NCBI GenBank assembly: GCA_024195265.1
Contig: JAJLRJ010000002.1
Coordinates: 21,598,570 to 21,662,569, forward strand
Direction: 5' to 3'
DNA: 64,000 nucleotides
From: Dendrophyllia cribrosa
Lineage: Eukaryota > Cnidaria > Anthozoa > Scleractinia > Dendrophylliidae
The stretch's first letter is position 1. The number at the start of each line of letters is the position of its first letter. This document shows, piece by piece, positions 26,401-41,400 of the stretch. A program made the position numbers and the translations under genes. The notes beneath the pieces are model-generated. The model searched no databases. It was not told the origin of the DNA and saw only the letters and a list, made by a program, of their open reading frames with translations.

Positions 26401-29400
26401 TTAATTATTTTGAATTTTGATACACAACATGTGCGTTTTTGAGTGAGTGTTGCTAATTTTTAACTCGTGAATACGCGAAGCGTTGAACGAGTTGTGGCGT
26501 TTGGCTGGAAATTTCTCTCGATTATTCGCTCGCTTGGCTGTAAACAACGCGTCCATGATAAGTAATGGTCGCCTGCCTTACCCATGGTGACGATGTTGGA
26601 AGAAGGGGTAGAGTCTAAATGCTATAGCTCAGAAGGAGGTCGGACACCTTAATGAGAATATATAACGAAGTAACTGGTTAGCTTTCAGTTGAGGTTGGGG
26701 TTAGCAGTTTATATAGTTAAATTTAGGCCTAAACAACCCGAGAAGCTGGGTGGTACCCTGGTACGGTAGGCTATGTAAGTCTACGCCTAGCTGAGGTCAC
26801 AGGTTCAATCTTGAGTGGGGATTTTAGATTTTCTTTTTTACACTTAAAAATTTATTGAAAATAAAATTCAAAGTTTCGACATTACGTTATATAATTCTCA
26901 ATAAGGTGTCCGGCCTCCTTCTGAGCTATAGCTGGTAGACGCTACCGGAAGAAGGGAAGGGCGGGGTGCTGGACGCAGTGGAAGGTGGCGCGGTGGAGCA
27001 AAACGCCTAAGAGAGAGGAAGGTGTGCAGAATGTTTTATTTAGAGCGTTTCTTATTCACGAGTTGGCTCACAGTAGCCTTCGATTTTTCTTTTTTGTGAT
27101 TGACTTAGTTAAAAAATTCATTATATATGCGTGTTCATTGCAAGTTTTTTCTTCTTCAGATGTGAAAGTACAAAACAGAATTCATATATGCACACACTTC
27201 GTGCAACAACAATCTCTCTTAGAAACATTTGTGGCCGAGTAGGTTAGCTTGAAATTTCTGGCTGTACAACTCACCTGACTTTGCAGTTGAATCTCTTGAT
27301 TATTTAAGTTGCCTTCCGACCGCTCCACCTTATGGTTGAGGCTAGAAACCACACCACTGACTAACTCAGAAACTAAATTGATATCTCCGATGTTCATGTA
27401 AAAATCAAGTTTGCTTTTATCGCTTAAAACCAAGTCATCAAGTTCTAACTCGTTAAAATCACGAGGAAATACCTGCAATAAAATAAATGTCGTAAGTTAC
27501 AACAAAATGCCTAATGTTCATCTTGTAAGCTAGATTGTTTTGTTTATAAACATAACGTCCTGTATGGTCTGTCTTATGGCTCTATTTTCCATTTCGATCC
27601 ATCAATCAGGAAAACAAATATAGTTCTGCACCTGGATCCCGGAATACACGGACGTTTGGGATCCGGAATCCATGAACCTCAGTGGAATCTGGTACCCAGT
27701 CATGCACTGTAATCGCACAGCGCAGAATCCGGAATCGAAAAATCCCTTGGATTACCTTACATGGGGCTATCAAGAAACAACCAACTTGCTAATGCCTTAT
27801 TAACAACAGTCTAAAAAAATCGGTACGCTAGGTCGCACTTGTGTCGCTACAACTATTTGGCCTTATCCTTCAATAATATAATGGATCACAAAATAGTATT
27901 TTTGAGTGTAATAGGCCAGAAACGTTGCCGGTTCACCAATACATTCCTTATGGCCCTCTCGCCACCCAAATATAATAAAGAAAAATATCCGTCATTACAG
28001 GTCTTGTGCCGTCAAATTCAAGTTGACACAGTATGGATGAAATTATAGAATACCTTGATCAATTCTTGGTTATCTATCCGCGCTCCAAGCGAATCTATGA
28101 TGCTGAAATATATCTTAAGATAGAACTTCTCTGCGGGGTCACCTGGAGCCAATTTAACTGAAAACTCGTCTTCCTCCGCTCGGAAAAGCGTTGGCTTCAG
28201 CAGCGTGTATGTGTCATGATAAGCAAAAACATAAAGAATAGGCCAGTGTTTGGTCTTCCAGCCAGAACATCTAAAGGTGAACATGGTTTCAAATGCCTTT
28301 CCTTCTGAAGGGAAAACAGAGCAGTTTCCGCCTTGTGGTGGTGTGCTTGTTGTGAAGCTGTACTCTGTTAGGCCTTTGAAATCATCGGATTCCTGCCTCA
28401 TTCGTAAGACATAAGTCATTTCTGGCTTCAAGACATTAGCTTTTAACACAAGATTCCTTGAGCTTGTGTTCGATAATGTCATGGTCTCAAGATCATCAAC
28501 TTCAGTCCAATTTAGTTTGCCAGTTATGTTAGCTTTTCTGTAGAACAGTTCCCAAGAGAACGACTTGGAATACTTGTTCAAACAAACACCAGAAATGCAA
28601 TGACTGCTGACTGAAAGGATATCAGTTGTGATTACCAAATGTTTGCAGTTGACTTTGCACCTAAAATATAAAAATGAATCATCAACAAATTTGACGCGGT
28701 GCTTCATCGAGATATTTATTAACAACTAAGCTTTGATCAAATGGTTTCCGAAGCCAATTTTTAGCTCTGAACTTTACGGCTTCGCGTTTCTCTTTAGGAT
28801 AGACATCTTTCAACGCAATCATTACAAGGTGTACATAAATGGGCAATACCTGTAAAATGGCTATGAAAACTTTGTACACATGCTGGGAAGTGTCATGCAA
28901 TGGACTACCATCATGTAACCTGGTTGTAGCGATGCTCCTAGTCGCATTGTGCTACAGAAATCGTGAATAGGCGTCGGCCTTAAAAGAGCGATGCCATCCC
29001 GAGTGGGGGCGGGGGGTACTCCCTATAATGGGCTATACGGGGATGCTCCACCTGAAAGGGGTACCTTTTTTAGGATGGAGGTATATGAAAGGGTAGGGAT
29101 TTCACGAGTTGAAGTATATGGAAGGGTAGGGATTTTACGAAGTATAGGAAAGGGTAGGGAAAACACGAGTTAAAGTGTAAGAAAGGGTAGGGAAAACTGC
29201 CATTTAAGTATTCTCCCACATTAAATCTAGCATACGTAAGTACCTTTCAGTGTTATACACGAAATGCTTATAGTACCCCCCCCCCCCCCCCCCCCCCCCT
29301 TTTGACATGTTTGGATCAAGGCTGTCTCACATTAAATCTAGTAAGTACCTTTGATATACACGAAATGCTTATAGATTACTAAGATGAAGATATCAAAAAA

Positions 29401-32400
29401 GTTTCGAAGACAGAATAATCCATAATCAGAGTTTGGCGAGTTTTCCAAGGCGCAAGGCGATAAGCAGTTGCAATCCATTTCCATCCTGGTCATCTGCGGC
29501 CCAAGACACTTATTTTTACTCTTAGAGCCGATAGTATAATACTGACTTTAATAAACAAAACTGGACTATTATTTTGGGGGTTCCACTGATTTAAATATGT
29601 CTAAATGGCGACAGTGCCCTTAAGAAGCACTCTTGTGAGACTTTATTTCGTGCACTAGGCATAAAGCGTCGTTTATCATAATTCATTACATCCATACATT
29701 GATACTCGTTTGGCTACGGATGCTAGCCTAACTAAAAATGCCGTTGTGTTGATACTGTAATATTATTTTGATATTCTAGACTCTAACTAACCTGATATGG
29801 AAATGAGATACAGTCTCATCCGTAATCTGGATAACTGTTGCTTTTCTGGCCTCTCTGTTGCCGACTTTCAACACCAACTTTAACACATAAATTCCATTTT
29901 TTACCATCTTTTCCCGAAAAAGATCTATCACAGAACTATTCAAGGCTAAACTTCCGTTTTGGCTCAAGCATCCATCGGGCAAAGGATCCTCCAGAAGGAC
30001 ATTCCATAAGGAGGACAATGGTTCTTCTGTGTTATTGAAGTCTTGGAACCTGTCACTCGCATTGTAACAGTACCAATTGAATTCCAATCCACTCTGGTCA
30101 GATGTATCAGGATCCATTGATCCTGATGCGTTGATAATTACTGGGTGGGAAAACATCCTTTTGTTGGCAGATCCTTCCTGAATGTCCACAATGAGATCGG
30201 AAGTGATAATTTTTAAGTACCCTTCCGCTGTTCCTGAAATTTCGTACGCATTAATCAACAAAAGCGTTAGTTTGATACAATATATTCCATATCCTAATTC
30301 ATTGGATTGTATTATTAGATCTGATGTCTTTGTTACCTTGGTAGCTTGAAGCACGAATCCTTTGTCGGTTTCGTTTCGAAATATTTCCCAGTGTAGACTT
30401 GCGCCGGTCGCCCTCTCACAATCCACATGATATCGAGAACGAACGATGAATTGATCAGAACGGAAAATCCCTGTAGGTAGATGCGGCTTATTTGCAATAT
30501 TCTGCAGGGTTACCTTTGGTGTGCTACATGGACGCTCTGTAATTTTCACAAGAGCGTGAACTGAAGCGTTGTTGAAATCATTCTGACCACTCCAGGTTAT
30601 TTTATAACGTCCAGGGATAGTGTAAGTATAATTGTATTGCACCAAAGGATATGAAAACAAACGAATATTTTTGAAGCCATCATGATGATCTAAGCTACAG
30701 TTTAACGATTGGGAACCAAATAACACCCCTTCGCCGTTACCAAGTTCTAAAACAAAACAAGAAGGAAAACCTGTCTCGCTTGCTCTTAGGGTCAGCGTCA
30801 AAACATTTTTTACCATAACTGGACTATTATGACTTATACTTATCTCAAGATTCCGTGGAACTGTCTTAGTTATAAACTCAAACCTGCTTGAACTGAGTGT
30901 GTTGTTGCAGACGAACGTTACCGTGTATACGCCATACGATGTGTAGTTGTAACTTATAGGTGATGTAAGGTTAACATAAGTATAAAGTTCCTCACTATGT
31001 TTCTTGTCACCCATATGTAACCAACACTGAAACGCCGTCCCTTGGTCTACGCCAATTTTGCAAACAGTCAAGTCGGCTAATCCCACAGTCTCGTTACAAT
31101 GAAGGTAAGCTCCCGTTACAGGTACAAGCTTGGCAACTTCAATTTTACGACGAACACTCTTGCTGCTGACATTGTTATACGCAGTAATGTTGATATCAAA
31201 AGTCCCATTTAAAGCAAAAGAGTGCACATAGCTTTCGTTTGATGAAGTAATTATGGTGCCATCGGCCATGTTGAGGACAAACTTAGGATGAGTTCCATTT
31301 GTTAGGTTTAGATGAAACAAGACCAGGTCGTTTTGGAAACAAGATGGATACTGACTTTGGCACTCAACAGTTGCATTGAATCCTTGGATAGCGATTTCAC
31401 TTATTATCAAAGCGGAAGTGTTGGCTCGGCTGACGGCGTTAGCGGCTAAAAAGAGAACATTGCAAGTTCCAACGGCGTGAAAGTCACGCGTTAGTAAACT
31501 GTTAAGGTGGCTCGGGCCACTCAGCAATGTTGTCAACAATGGCAGATCACAGTTATCGGATGATGCATTCACTGACACATTTGTTCCCTGGGCTATAGAA
31601 AATAGAAACCGTGCACTGTCTCCTATTGCAACTTTATAAACATCACTATCCACAGTGAACTCCTCTATAGGGTCTTGCACCTTAACCCAACAAGCTGAAG
31701 ATAGCACGCTCACCTTGTTCGCGACTATAACTCTCACTTTAAATAAACCAGCTTTAGGGTAAGAATAATTCGACTCAAACCTTGTTGAACTGACAACCCA
31801 ACCGTCCCCGAAAACAATTGTAACGTTAGGCGCACTAAGGGAAACGACATCAAGTGAGACATTGATGTGAAATGATGCGTTTGTTGCCAGGGTAGAAGGC
31901 GTCGTGAAATTTAATCTTGAGAGCTTTACCTGAACATAAACCAATTTCGAGATTGTCTGGTTGCTGAAGAAGTTAAAAGCGTAGAGTTTTATTTCATAGT
32001 CGCCTTCTGAAGTGTAATTGTGTTCGTTCGTAAAGGAAAACGGCGTTGTTGCATTTGCCATGATATACTGGGATAGAGTTTCATTGACACTGTTATCTCC
32101 CCAGTCTATCACTGCAGTCGAATTTGTTCCGAGTTTCAATTTCCATTCTATGGACAGGACACGACCCAACACTACGAAAAAGCTGTCGCTCAGTAGTGAT
32201 AGCCCATCAACTGAAAAAGGAGAATATATTATCAAAGCAATGACGGATTCTTAAGAGCCAATGTCTGAAATTTTCGAAAATCGGGCGTCAGTCACAAAAT
32301 TTCGGATTTCTTCATATTTTGCCCAAATAATCTCTATAGTGAAGTATTTTCAAAAACAACATTAAAAATTGTAACGGCGTTTTATTTTTTTCGAAAACGG

Positions 32401-35400
32401 GCAAAGTTTGAAAAACGGCAAATCGGCGGCCTTTCAGTTGTGAAACTGACGAAAAATTACACATTTTTATCTCGCTCGTACAGAAAAACGCGATGCCATA
32501 CATAAATAAAATGTGGCCACAACATAAACACGCTCTTGTTCTTCACACTACTGTTATTTACTTTGGATTAGCAGTTGAAATAAGAATATTTCGGCCGTTA
32601 GAAGAAACATGATTTCTTCCATTTTAAAAATTAGCAAATTTGAACCAATTTCAACGCCGTGGAAACCCAATTGGTACGTTGAGTTTGAAAACAAAATTAA
32701 GACAGTCTTAAAGCACAACTTCTGTTGTTTACTGTGGTGAAATATTTCTGGCGGCACTTTAAAAGTGCCCCGTCGAGAGACCAAAATGTGAAGGGTAGTT
32801 TGACACCAGGAGAACTTGTGACACGAACCTGAACGCCGACACTACGCACAAAATGTTTATCGCAAAAAATAGTTCCTTTGAGATAGGGCCTTTTTCAGAA
32901 TCGTAAGGACTTCAGAAGAACTTTATCTATCCTTTGCTAACTTAAAATGATATCTTTTAAGCAGTTTGTTGGGATACGGAGTAGAGACACAAACATCATG
33001 TTGTGCGACCTTACAAATAACAGCGATCAACACTTACCCGCTTTTTCATCAGAAAATTAAACTGACCCGAACCTTGAATTGCGTTTATAATAAAGACAAT
33101 CCTGCACTCCGATCCATTATATTGCTGTGTTTGGAATATCTGAGCCTTGTAGATCATATCATAGCGTTATTTACTCCAAATTTGTTAAAACAACAGTCGC
33201 TAAATGACAGTTCGAAAGTTTCCCACAATGTGTTGCAAAGAGATTGCGTGACGTGTAGCACACTGGAATTTGCTGCGTGCTTATGGTATCGGTCAAGGAA
33301 AGAACATTGCCGTGGAATAGGTTTCAAGTCAGTGTCATTTATAAAGTGGGCTGGGGGTCCTTTAGTTGTAGAACTTGAGGCTCTAGTGGGGTCCGAGTGC
33401 ATGCCTTTTATATTGATTTTTGACGTCGGGAGGCTCGAAAGTGCTTTTTACATCATTCAATACAAGATATTTTCGAAAACAAAGGTGAAATTCAAAGATA
33501 TTTTTTCTTTTTAGCCACTATTGCACCCGCTTTCTGTTAATAGTTTATCAGAAAATTAAACTAACCCGAGCCTTGAATTGCGTTTATGATAAAGCCAATC
33601 ATGCACTCCATTGTTGTAAATAAATTCCTGCACAGCAAAAGTAGAGAAAAAAATCGTTCACAGCGAGCGAAAGAAAAGTATGGAATAATCTCGAAAAAAA
33701 TTATTGCACAGCCTCAAGGCGGAAAAAGAAATCATGCATCACACAAGGCTTCTTCAATCTTCTTACAAGAGAAAATAAAACTATAAAAGTGGTTAGCAAT
33801 CTTGCATTACATTGGCCCTTCATTTTCTAGCTTACAAAGGCAACTATCCTCAAATTCTTCAAGGAGGGCCATCGATGCCGCTTTTCTCTTCACTGCCGGG
33901 CACGGGCACAACGCATTTCTTTTGTGACTACATCCGGGTCGACCTCCTGTCTGTGGATTGACCAATAGTAAATTTAGCCTCCAGGTAGGCTTTCTGCTTT
34001 TCATTGAATTGGTAGCAAGGGCTGTTCCATTTCCTTTAGCGCCCAGCCCACCTTGAGGCTTTGGCCTTTGTTTGAGCTGCTAACTGAGCTTGAGACTTGC
34101 AAAGAAAGGGAGAAGTGCAACGCTTTCGCTGAGGAGGGTGGCGTACTGTTATTTGGCCAGGTTCATTAGGGTGTGCCTCCCCGGTGACCTGGAGCAGGCT
34201 TCTAACGACAGATGGTGTTCCTGAGCGGACGGCCGTTGAAACATTCATTCATTCATTCATTCATTCTTTATTTGCCATATACAACATGTTACAGAGCAAG
34301 ATGAAAATAATAAAGGATTAGAGAAAAAAGTGAATGGCGAGGAGACCTGAAAGAAACCACGAGCCCCCGGGAGGTACTAGCCTGCGAGCAAGGCTCTCGG
34401 GCTTAGGGGTTGGGGGAAGGGGTACGGGGGACCTCCTCCCCTCCCAAACCGCGAGCCTGGTCCCGACCCCGAGAGCTTGCTCGCAGGCTAGGGGGGTACT
34501 CGGATATGTTTTGGCTGGGTATGTGCCGTCCGGGTCTCTAAATTTAGACCCCGTTTTAGAAAGAATTTGCACTCAAAATGTTACCCCATTCTAAAAATAG
34601 GTCAATTTTCAACACTCTAATTCTAGAAAAATGATACGGAAATGATATGCCATCTCGGATGGCAGAGCCTCGAAGCGCGCAGGGCTGTCAGCCGCCTATC
34701 CCTGATTGTCCACGGCCTTGTGGACGTTGGAAGTCAGATTCCGGTCAGGAGTACTAGTAGGCGTATAACTAGACAATCCCAAGGTCAACACCACTTCTGG
34801 AATATCCTGCGCAGTATTCGATTTAGATTTCGTAGAAATTGCGTAACTTTCAATAGCCCATTTTTTTTAAAAAAGTTATTTCTTTGTTTGTTCGACTTAT
34901 ACATCAAAATATTTCAATTTTCAATTCTGCTTCTACACAAATAAGCAACATAATTGCTTTGATTTCAAACAGATGATAAAGTCGCGATCTACAATTTCTT
35001 GATTCATCATCTTATGAAGCTTTCGTGCGTTCGAAATATTATACCTCGTTCTAGGATGTCTCTAAAATGGATACCCGTTCGTTCTAGGCCAGGAGTCCCA
35101 AAATTACGACCCCGTTAGGCGGCACATACCCGTATAGGTATTTTTGGGAAGTACCCCACTCCCCCCCCCCCCCCCCCCCCCCCCCTTCCCGGGATGCAGC
35201 CTTTCTGTGGGCATTAAAATACATTGGATGTTGGACGTTCAGGACTGTTTTCCTTGTCATCGGACGTGGGTGTTGAGACTGTAACTTGCGGTGGAGATGT
35301 CACAGAAGCAGCTTTAAACCCACCAGCCGAAAACAAAACTGACAGCCAGCTGTAGCTCACATCTGTAATAGTATCACGATTCTCAGATACTTTTGCTTGC

Positions 35401-38400
35401 TTTTGAGACGTCAATATAAAGTCGTATTGACGTCTCAAAAATCTAGACAAAACTAATTTCGATTTTGGGCACGCGTCAATACTGCATTATATTGACGGCG
35501 TTGGAAGAAAATATATTCCGTATTGGGCTCCGTCGCTTCGCGACTCCGCCTAATACGGAATATATTTTCTCCCAACTAGCCGTCAATATAATGCAGTGTT
35601 GACACCTCAAAATCGAAATTAGTTTATAAGAGTATTGAAAACATAACTTCGTAGCAGAATAAAGGCGGTGTGTTATCGCAAAAGAACCGGCAAGGGGCGT
35701 AGTGAAAGGGTGACACCCCCCCCCCCCCCCCCCCCCCCCCCTCTATAAATGACCTGTATATGTATCTACCAAATATACCCAGAAATATACCTGAAAGACG
35801 ATTTGAACATTAATTAAAATTGTACCAAAACGAAGGAAACAGACTTTATACATTTCCAAAAACGGACGTTACTCCTGTTACTTTTCCACGGCAATGTTCT
35901 TTCCTTGACCGATACCATAAGCACGCAGCAAATTCCAGTGTGCTACACGTCACGCAATCTCTTTGCAACACATTGTGGGAAACTTTCGAACTGTCATTTA
36001 GCGACTGTTGTTTTAACAAATTTGGAGTAAATAACGCTATGATATGATCTACAAGGCTCAGATATTCCAAACACAGCAATATAATGGATCGGAGTGCAGG
36101 ATTGTCTTTATTATAAACGCAATTCAAGGTTCGGGTCAGTTTAATTTTCTGATGAAAAAGCGGGTAAGTGTTGATCGCTGTTATTTGTAAGGTCGCACAA
36201 CATGATGTTTGTGTCTCTACTCCGTATCCCAACAAACTGCTTAAAAGATATCATTTTAAGTTAGCAAAGGATAGATAAAGTTCTTCTGAAGTCCTTACGA
36301 TTCTGAAAAAGGCCCTATCTCAAAGGAACTATTTTTTGCGATAAACATTTTGTGCGTAGTGTCGGCGTTCAGGTTCGTGTCACAAGTTCTCCTGGTGTCA
36401 AACTACCCTTCACATTTTGGTCTCTCGACGGGGCACTTTTAAAGTGCCGCCAGAAATATTTCACCACAGTAAACAACAGAAGTTGTGCTTCAAGACTGTC
36501 TTAATTTTGTTTTCAAACTCAACGTACCAATTGGGTTTCCACGGCGTTGAAATTGGTTCAAATTTGCTAATTTTTAAAATGGAAGAAATCATGTTTCTTC
36601 TAACGGCCGAAATATTCTTATTTCAACTGCTAATCCAAAGTAAATAACAGCAGTGTGAAGAACAAGAGCGTGTTTATGTTGTGGTCACATTTTATTTATG
36701 TATGGCATCGCGTTTTTCTGTACGAGCGAGATAAAAATGTGTAATTTTTCGTCAGTTTCACAACTGAAAGGCCGCCGATTTGCCGTTTTTCAAACTTTGC
36801 CCGTTTTCGAAAAAAATAAAACGCCGTTACAATTTTTAATGTTGTTTTTGAAAATACTTCACTATAGAGATTATTTGGGCAAAATATGAAGAAATCCGAA
36901 ATTTTGTGACTGACGTCCGATTTTCGAAAATTTCAGACATTGGCTCTTAAATGCCCGTAATATCAGTCCATAAAACGTGTTTTGATTAGATAGAGTTATG
37001 CAGTTCCGTACATAAATTGCCAATTTCAGATGTGAAATGCGAAAAAGATGTCCCTTTATCTATCTAAAACTTTGAGCACATTGGAAAGGAACAATTCTCC
37101 AGCAAATGACATTTCACTGTAAAGGTGGGCAGACACGAGGGGTCATGTACATGTGGCAGGAACATGTCGTAGCGACATGTAGCAGCGACAAAATTTCGTG
37201 TTTTACACACTGAAGTTCAACAAGTTGAATTCCGAGCGACATGTCGCGGGGACAAAATGTCCCCAAAATTGATGTTGCACAATTATAATAGTATCAGTTT
37301 ACACGATGGGACGTGTCGCTGCAACATGTCCCTGAGAAATGTCCCCGCAACATTTTCATGTGTGTGCAAGCGCTATGATTTTGTCCCTGCTACATGCCCT
37401 CCGCTGCACGTCGCTGCTTTGATCCCTGTACATCAGTGTCCCTCAGTGTGTACTACACAAATTTTTGTCGCTGCGACATGTCCCTGCTACATGACCCCTC
37501 GTGTCTGCCCACCTTAAACATCTCAGTGCGACAAGTTATTGTCGACTTGATGTTTCCATGGCAAAGTTGATATAATCCGTATATTGCTTTTTATTGCCAG
37601 TTTTGAATCAATGTACACTCTTTTTCAGACGACATGAAAAAACGGAGAAACCCTAAATGGCATCAGAATCCAAGATGGCGGATGTTTGGAAACTACGATG
37701 CCATTTAATGTATGCTGCGCATTGCCATAATTGCCATGTTAGCAATTTCAAGTAATAATTTCTGAACGTACTGGGTCAATGAAACAACAGATTAAAAAAG
37801 ACACTATTTTAGGGTCGTATGATAGCTTTGTAAGAAATCTGTTGGTGGTTTGCTCTCATATTTTTACTTAAGAACGGAAAAGACCAACCTGGACATGGGA
37901 AGTTACAGGGTGCAGTCTGTTGAATCAATGGACAGTGGGCTCCACTGTTTTTTTGAATGGGACTTAGACACTTTTTGACTCGTGTTTTGACGGGTGTATG
38001 GCCGCACTCTGTACAGTTGCTCCAGGAAGACCACTCTGTGTCCAGGCCTCCATTTGCTGCAGAGGTGAAACACAAAGAACAATGTAACACTCCAAAAAAA
38101 CTGTCTCCATACCTCGTACAATCCAATGAAAAAGCAAATCTCAGTGCACGGATTCGGTCTCCTGGGGCCGAAATTACCAAGCCTACCAAAATGGTATAAT
38201 CTGTGCGTTAAAAATAGTCTATAGATCGTTTTCACGTGACGTCACGACAGATCCGCCGCCATATTGGTGTACCACTTTCGATTGCTAATAGCAGTAATAG
38301 CGTGCAAATGCAAGTCATATCTAAAGTTGTCGCATTTTAGAAATGAATACTTCGGGATGTGAAGCAAAGTCTGGGGAAAATCTTTATTTGACTTGTTCTT

Positions 38401-41400
38401 TTCCCATTTCGGAATATGCTAAGAAGTCATGGAATCGCGAGTTAAGCAGTGTTATTTGGAGAAAATCTCGGCGCAATTAGAATCCATCCCATGTTGAAAT
38501 TTCCTTGAGCCGGACTGCTTGTCTCCGATTCAAACAGTTGAATCAACAGCCTTTACACCCACCAGCAGTTGTGCCATCCTTAGTGCACTCCAATGGACAA
38601 ATCTTGACGACCGCTCTGATCAATTCCTTGTGACCCACTCGCACTTTCACTGCACGAACATGATTGTCCTTTCGAGGGTAAACCTCCAGAACTCGCCCAA
38701 GGGGCCACTGTCCGCGAGGTGTATCTGGGTCAATCACCAGAACAACATCATTCACTTGGACATCTTTCTGCTCCTTCTGCCACTTCGTCCTGCGGTTGAG
38801 TGTTGGTATCCATTCACGAAGCCAACGGTGCCAAAAATGTCGCACCAACTCTTGGGTTAAATTGGCTACTGTCAACTGATTCGGAAGCAAACTGACCCCT
38901 ACTTGTCCAAATAAGAAATGATTAGGCGTCAAAGACACGTCATCTAAAGGATTCGCGGATTGGCACGTTAACGGTCTGGAATTAATGAGTGCTTCGGCAC
39001 CTGTAAAGGCAGTCATCAGTTCTTCATCAGTAACACTCGCATTCCCCAGTATTGCATATGTTGCTCTCTTGGCAGCTTTAATCATTGTTTCATGAACTCC
39101 ACCAAAATGAGGAGCCAGAGGGGGGTTAAAGTTCCATTTGACACCTTTGTTTGCCACCGACTTGACAATCTTGTCTTGATCCAGTTGCGAAACTAGCTCC
39201 CTCAGCTCTCGCTCCGCTCCTACGAAATTACTCCCATTAATCAGATATCATCTCCTCCGGCAGGCCTCTGCGATTAACCATGCGGAAAAAGCATTCAGGA
39301 AAGAGTCCGTGTCGTGCCCGTAGGCCATCTCAAGGTGTACCGCACGTGACAATAAACATGTGAACAAACAGAGGTAACGTTTGGCTCTCTGTTTGACCCT
39401 TCCTTGGACTGTAATAAATGGTCCCGCAAAGTCCACTGCTGTTCTGGCAAATGCTCGTAAGGGCAACTTCAGTCGGATCCTGGGTAAGGGAGCCATTATC
39501 TGCTTTGCCGCCTTTGCCTTTCTCCTGCGACACTCATGGCATTCTCTTTCCATTTCACGAATCTCTTCTCTCGCCTGCATAACCCAGAATCGGCACGAAA
39601 GCAATGACAGGGTGTGGTTGGTTCCCGCTGAGTGGTTACTTCTTTCATGACACGATTTCACAATCAGCCTTGTCACTGAACTCCTCCTTGGTAGAATGAT
39701 AGGGAATCTTGCATCAAATGGCAAGTAGTCAGCATAGCACAGTCTACCATCTGAACGGAGTAGACCGTCTTCGTCTAGGATTGGTTTCAAACCAAGCAGT
39801 TTGCTGTTTGACGGAAGGGCCTTGTCCTTCACCAGCGCCTTGTACTCTTCACAAAACGCTTCTTGCTGTGCCTCTCTGATGATTTCAGTCTCTGCATCTG
39901 CAACTTCCTGGCATTTCAGCTCCCCGGAGCTTCTCCCACTGCTAGGTGCTCTACAGTTGTTCACGAACCGTTGAACCCATGCTCTCACTCTCACTAGACT
40001 GTTCCAACTTGAAAATCTGCTGGGCTGTAGACGGGTTTCAGCACAAACAGAGTCGATTCTCTAACTGGCTCTTCAAACGTTGTCTTCACTTTCTTTTGCA
40101 CTTCTGTGGCTGCGTCAGGACTTGGATCAATCTTTGTCTTCGGCCATGCTTCTTCCTCTTCGCCTGAGAATGTCGGTCCTCGCCACCACATCTCACTGCG
40201 TGCCAATTCAGCAACTGCAACACCTCTGGTAGGTAGATCAGCCGGATTCTCCCTCGTGCTCACATAGAGCCACTGACTAGGGCTGCTTGAATCATGAATT
40301 TCTCCGACCCGATTCACCACGAAAGGTTTGAAGCTACGACTGCGACCCCGTATTCACCACAAAACATTCATGCTGTCACTCCAAAATGTCAGCAGGCTCT
40401 TGTCAACCTTCAGTACCTTTGCAATGTTCAGTGCCAACCTCGGACCTAAGACAGCCCCCATAAGTTCCAGTCTAGGGATGCTTGTTGCTGACAGTGGTGC
40501 TACTCGTGTCTTAGAAGCTACCAATCTGGTGGAGATTGTTCTATCCATGTACTGGTACCTTGCATACGTCGCTGCTCCATAGGCTTCTCCTGATGCGTCA
40601 GTAAAGGTATGCAGGGTCACTGCACCAACATTGCAGTCCAACTGCAGACAGCGGGGAACTTTCACATCTGTCAGCTCTCTAAGTTCCTCAAACCACATCT
40701 TGGCTGTCCTTGCTTGGCTCTGGCCACGCGGATCATCCCAGTCCAATCCAGAGGTCCACATTTCTTGAAGGAGTATCTTCGCTCTAATCACATACGGCGC
40801 CAGAAATCCCATCGGATCAAACAGCATATATAGCTACTTTGCGCAGAAAGTTCTTCTTAGTTAAGGGATAGTCATCCTCCGGTGGATTTACTTTGTAAGT
40901 AAAGACATCTTCTTTAGCAAGCCACAACATACCAAGTGTCTTAACTGAGGGCAAACTTCCTTTGTCCAAATCCACTTTAGCAGCTCTGTCCTCTTCCGGT
41001 ATCTTTTCCAGTGCCCGCTTGGAGTTTGAGAGCCATTTCCTTGCGTGCATACCAGCGGACTCCCAAAGTTTTGATAGCTGATCATACAGTTCTAAGCACT
41101 CCTCATCACTAGCTACAGAGTCCATGCTGTCGTCCATGTAGGTGGACTCCAAGATCGTTTCAGCGGCTTTCGGGTACTGTTTCTTGTTCTCTGCTGCGTG
41201 CTTCTGTGGGACAAACTGCGCTTGATAGGGGCACGAGTTGACACCGAAGACCAAGCTGTTTAACTGATACTCTTCAGGTGGATTTGACTGATCCTGGTCT
41301 CTCCATAAGAAGCGGTGTAATGGTCTACTTGATGGTGCCATTCCGATTCGTAGATACATCTCGGCAATGTCACATATGCGCGCAACTAAAAATCTTCGAA

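Larger units (their letters stand above)
32255..36946. mobile_element. 4.7-kb foldback transposon with about 1.06-kb inverted arms, TTAA target
   Basis: Arms 32255-33315 and 35885-36946 are reverse complements over more than 1 kb with only a handful of differences. The ends read GAGCCAATGTCTGAAATTTTCG and are flanked by TTAA at 32251-32254 and 36947-36950, the target duplication typical of piggyBac and Kolobok elements. The spacer 33316-35884 contains nested repeats and no transposase that I recognise, so it is probably non-autonomous. The insertion lies 40 bases upstream of the acceptor of polycystin exon 8 in transcript sense. Confidence 0.93.

Noticed and set aside
32966..33514. 182-codon open frame, repeated in reverse at 35846-36235
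   Set aside because: It lies in the inverted arm of the foldback element, so the duplicate is explained by the arm. The sequence resembles no transposase and it is cut differently at the inner boundary.
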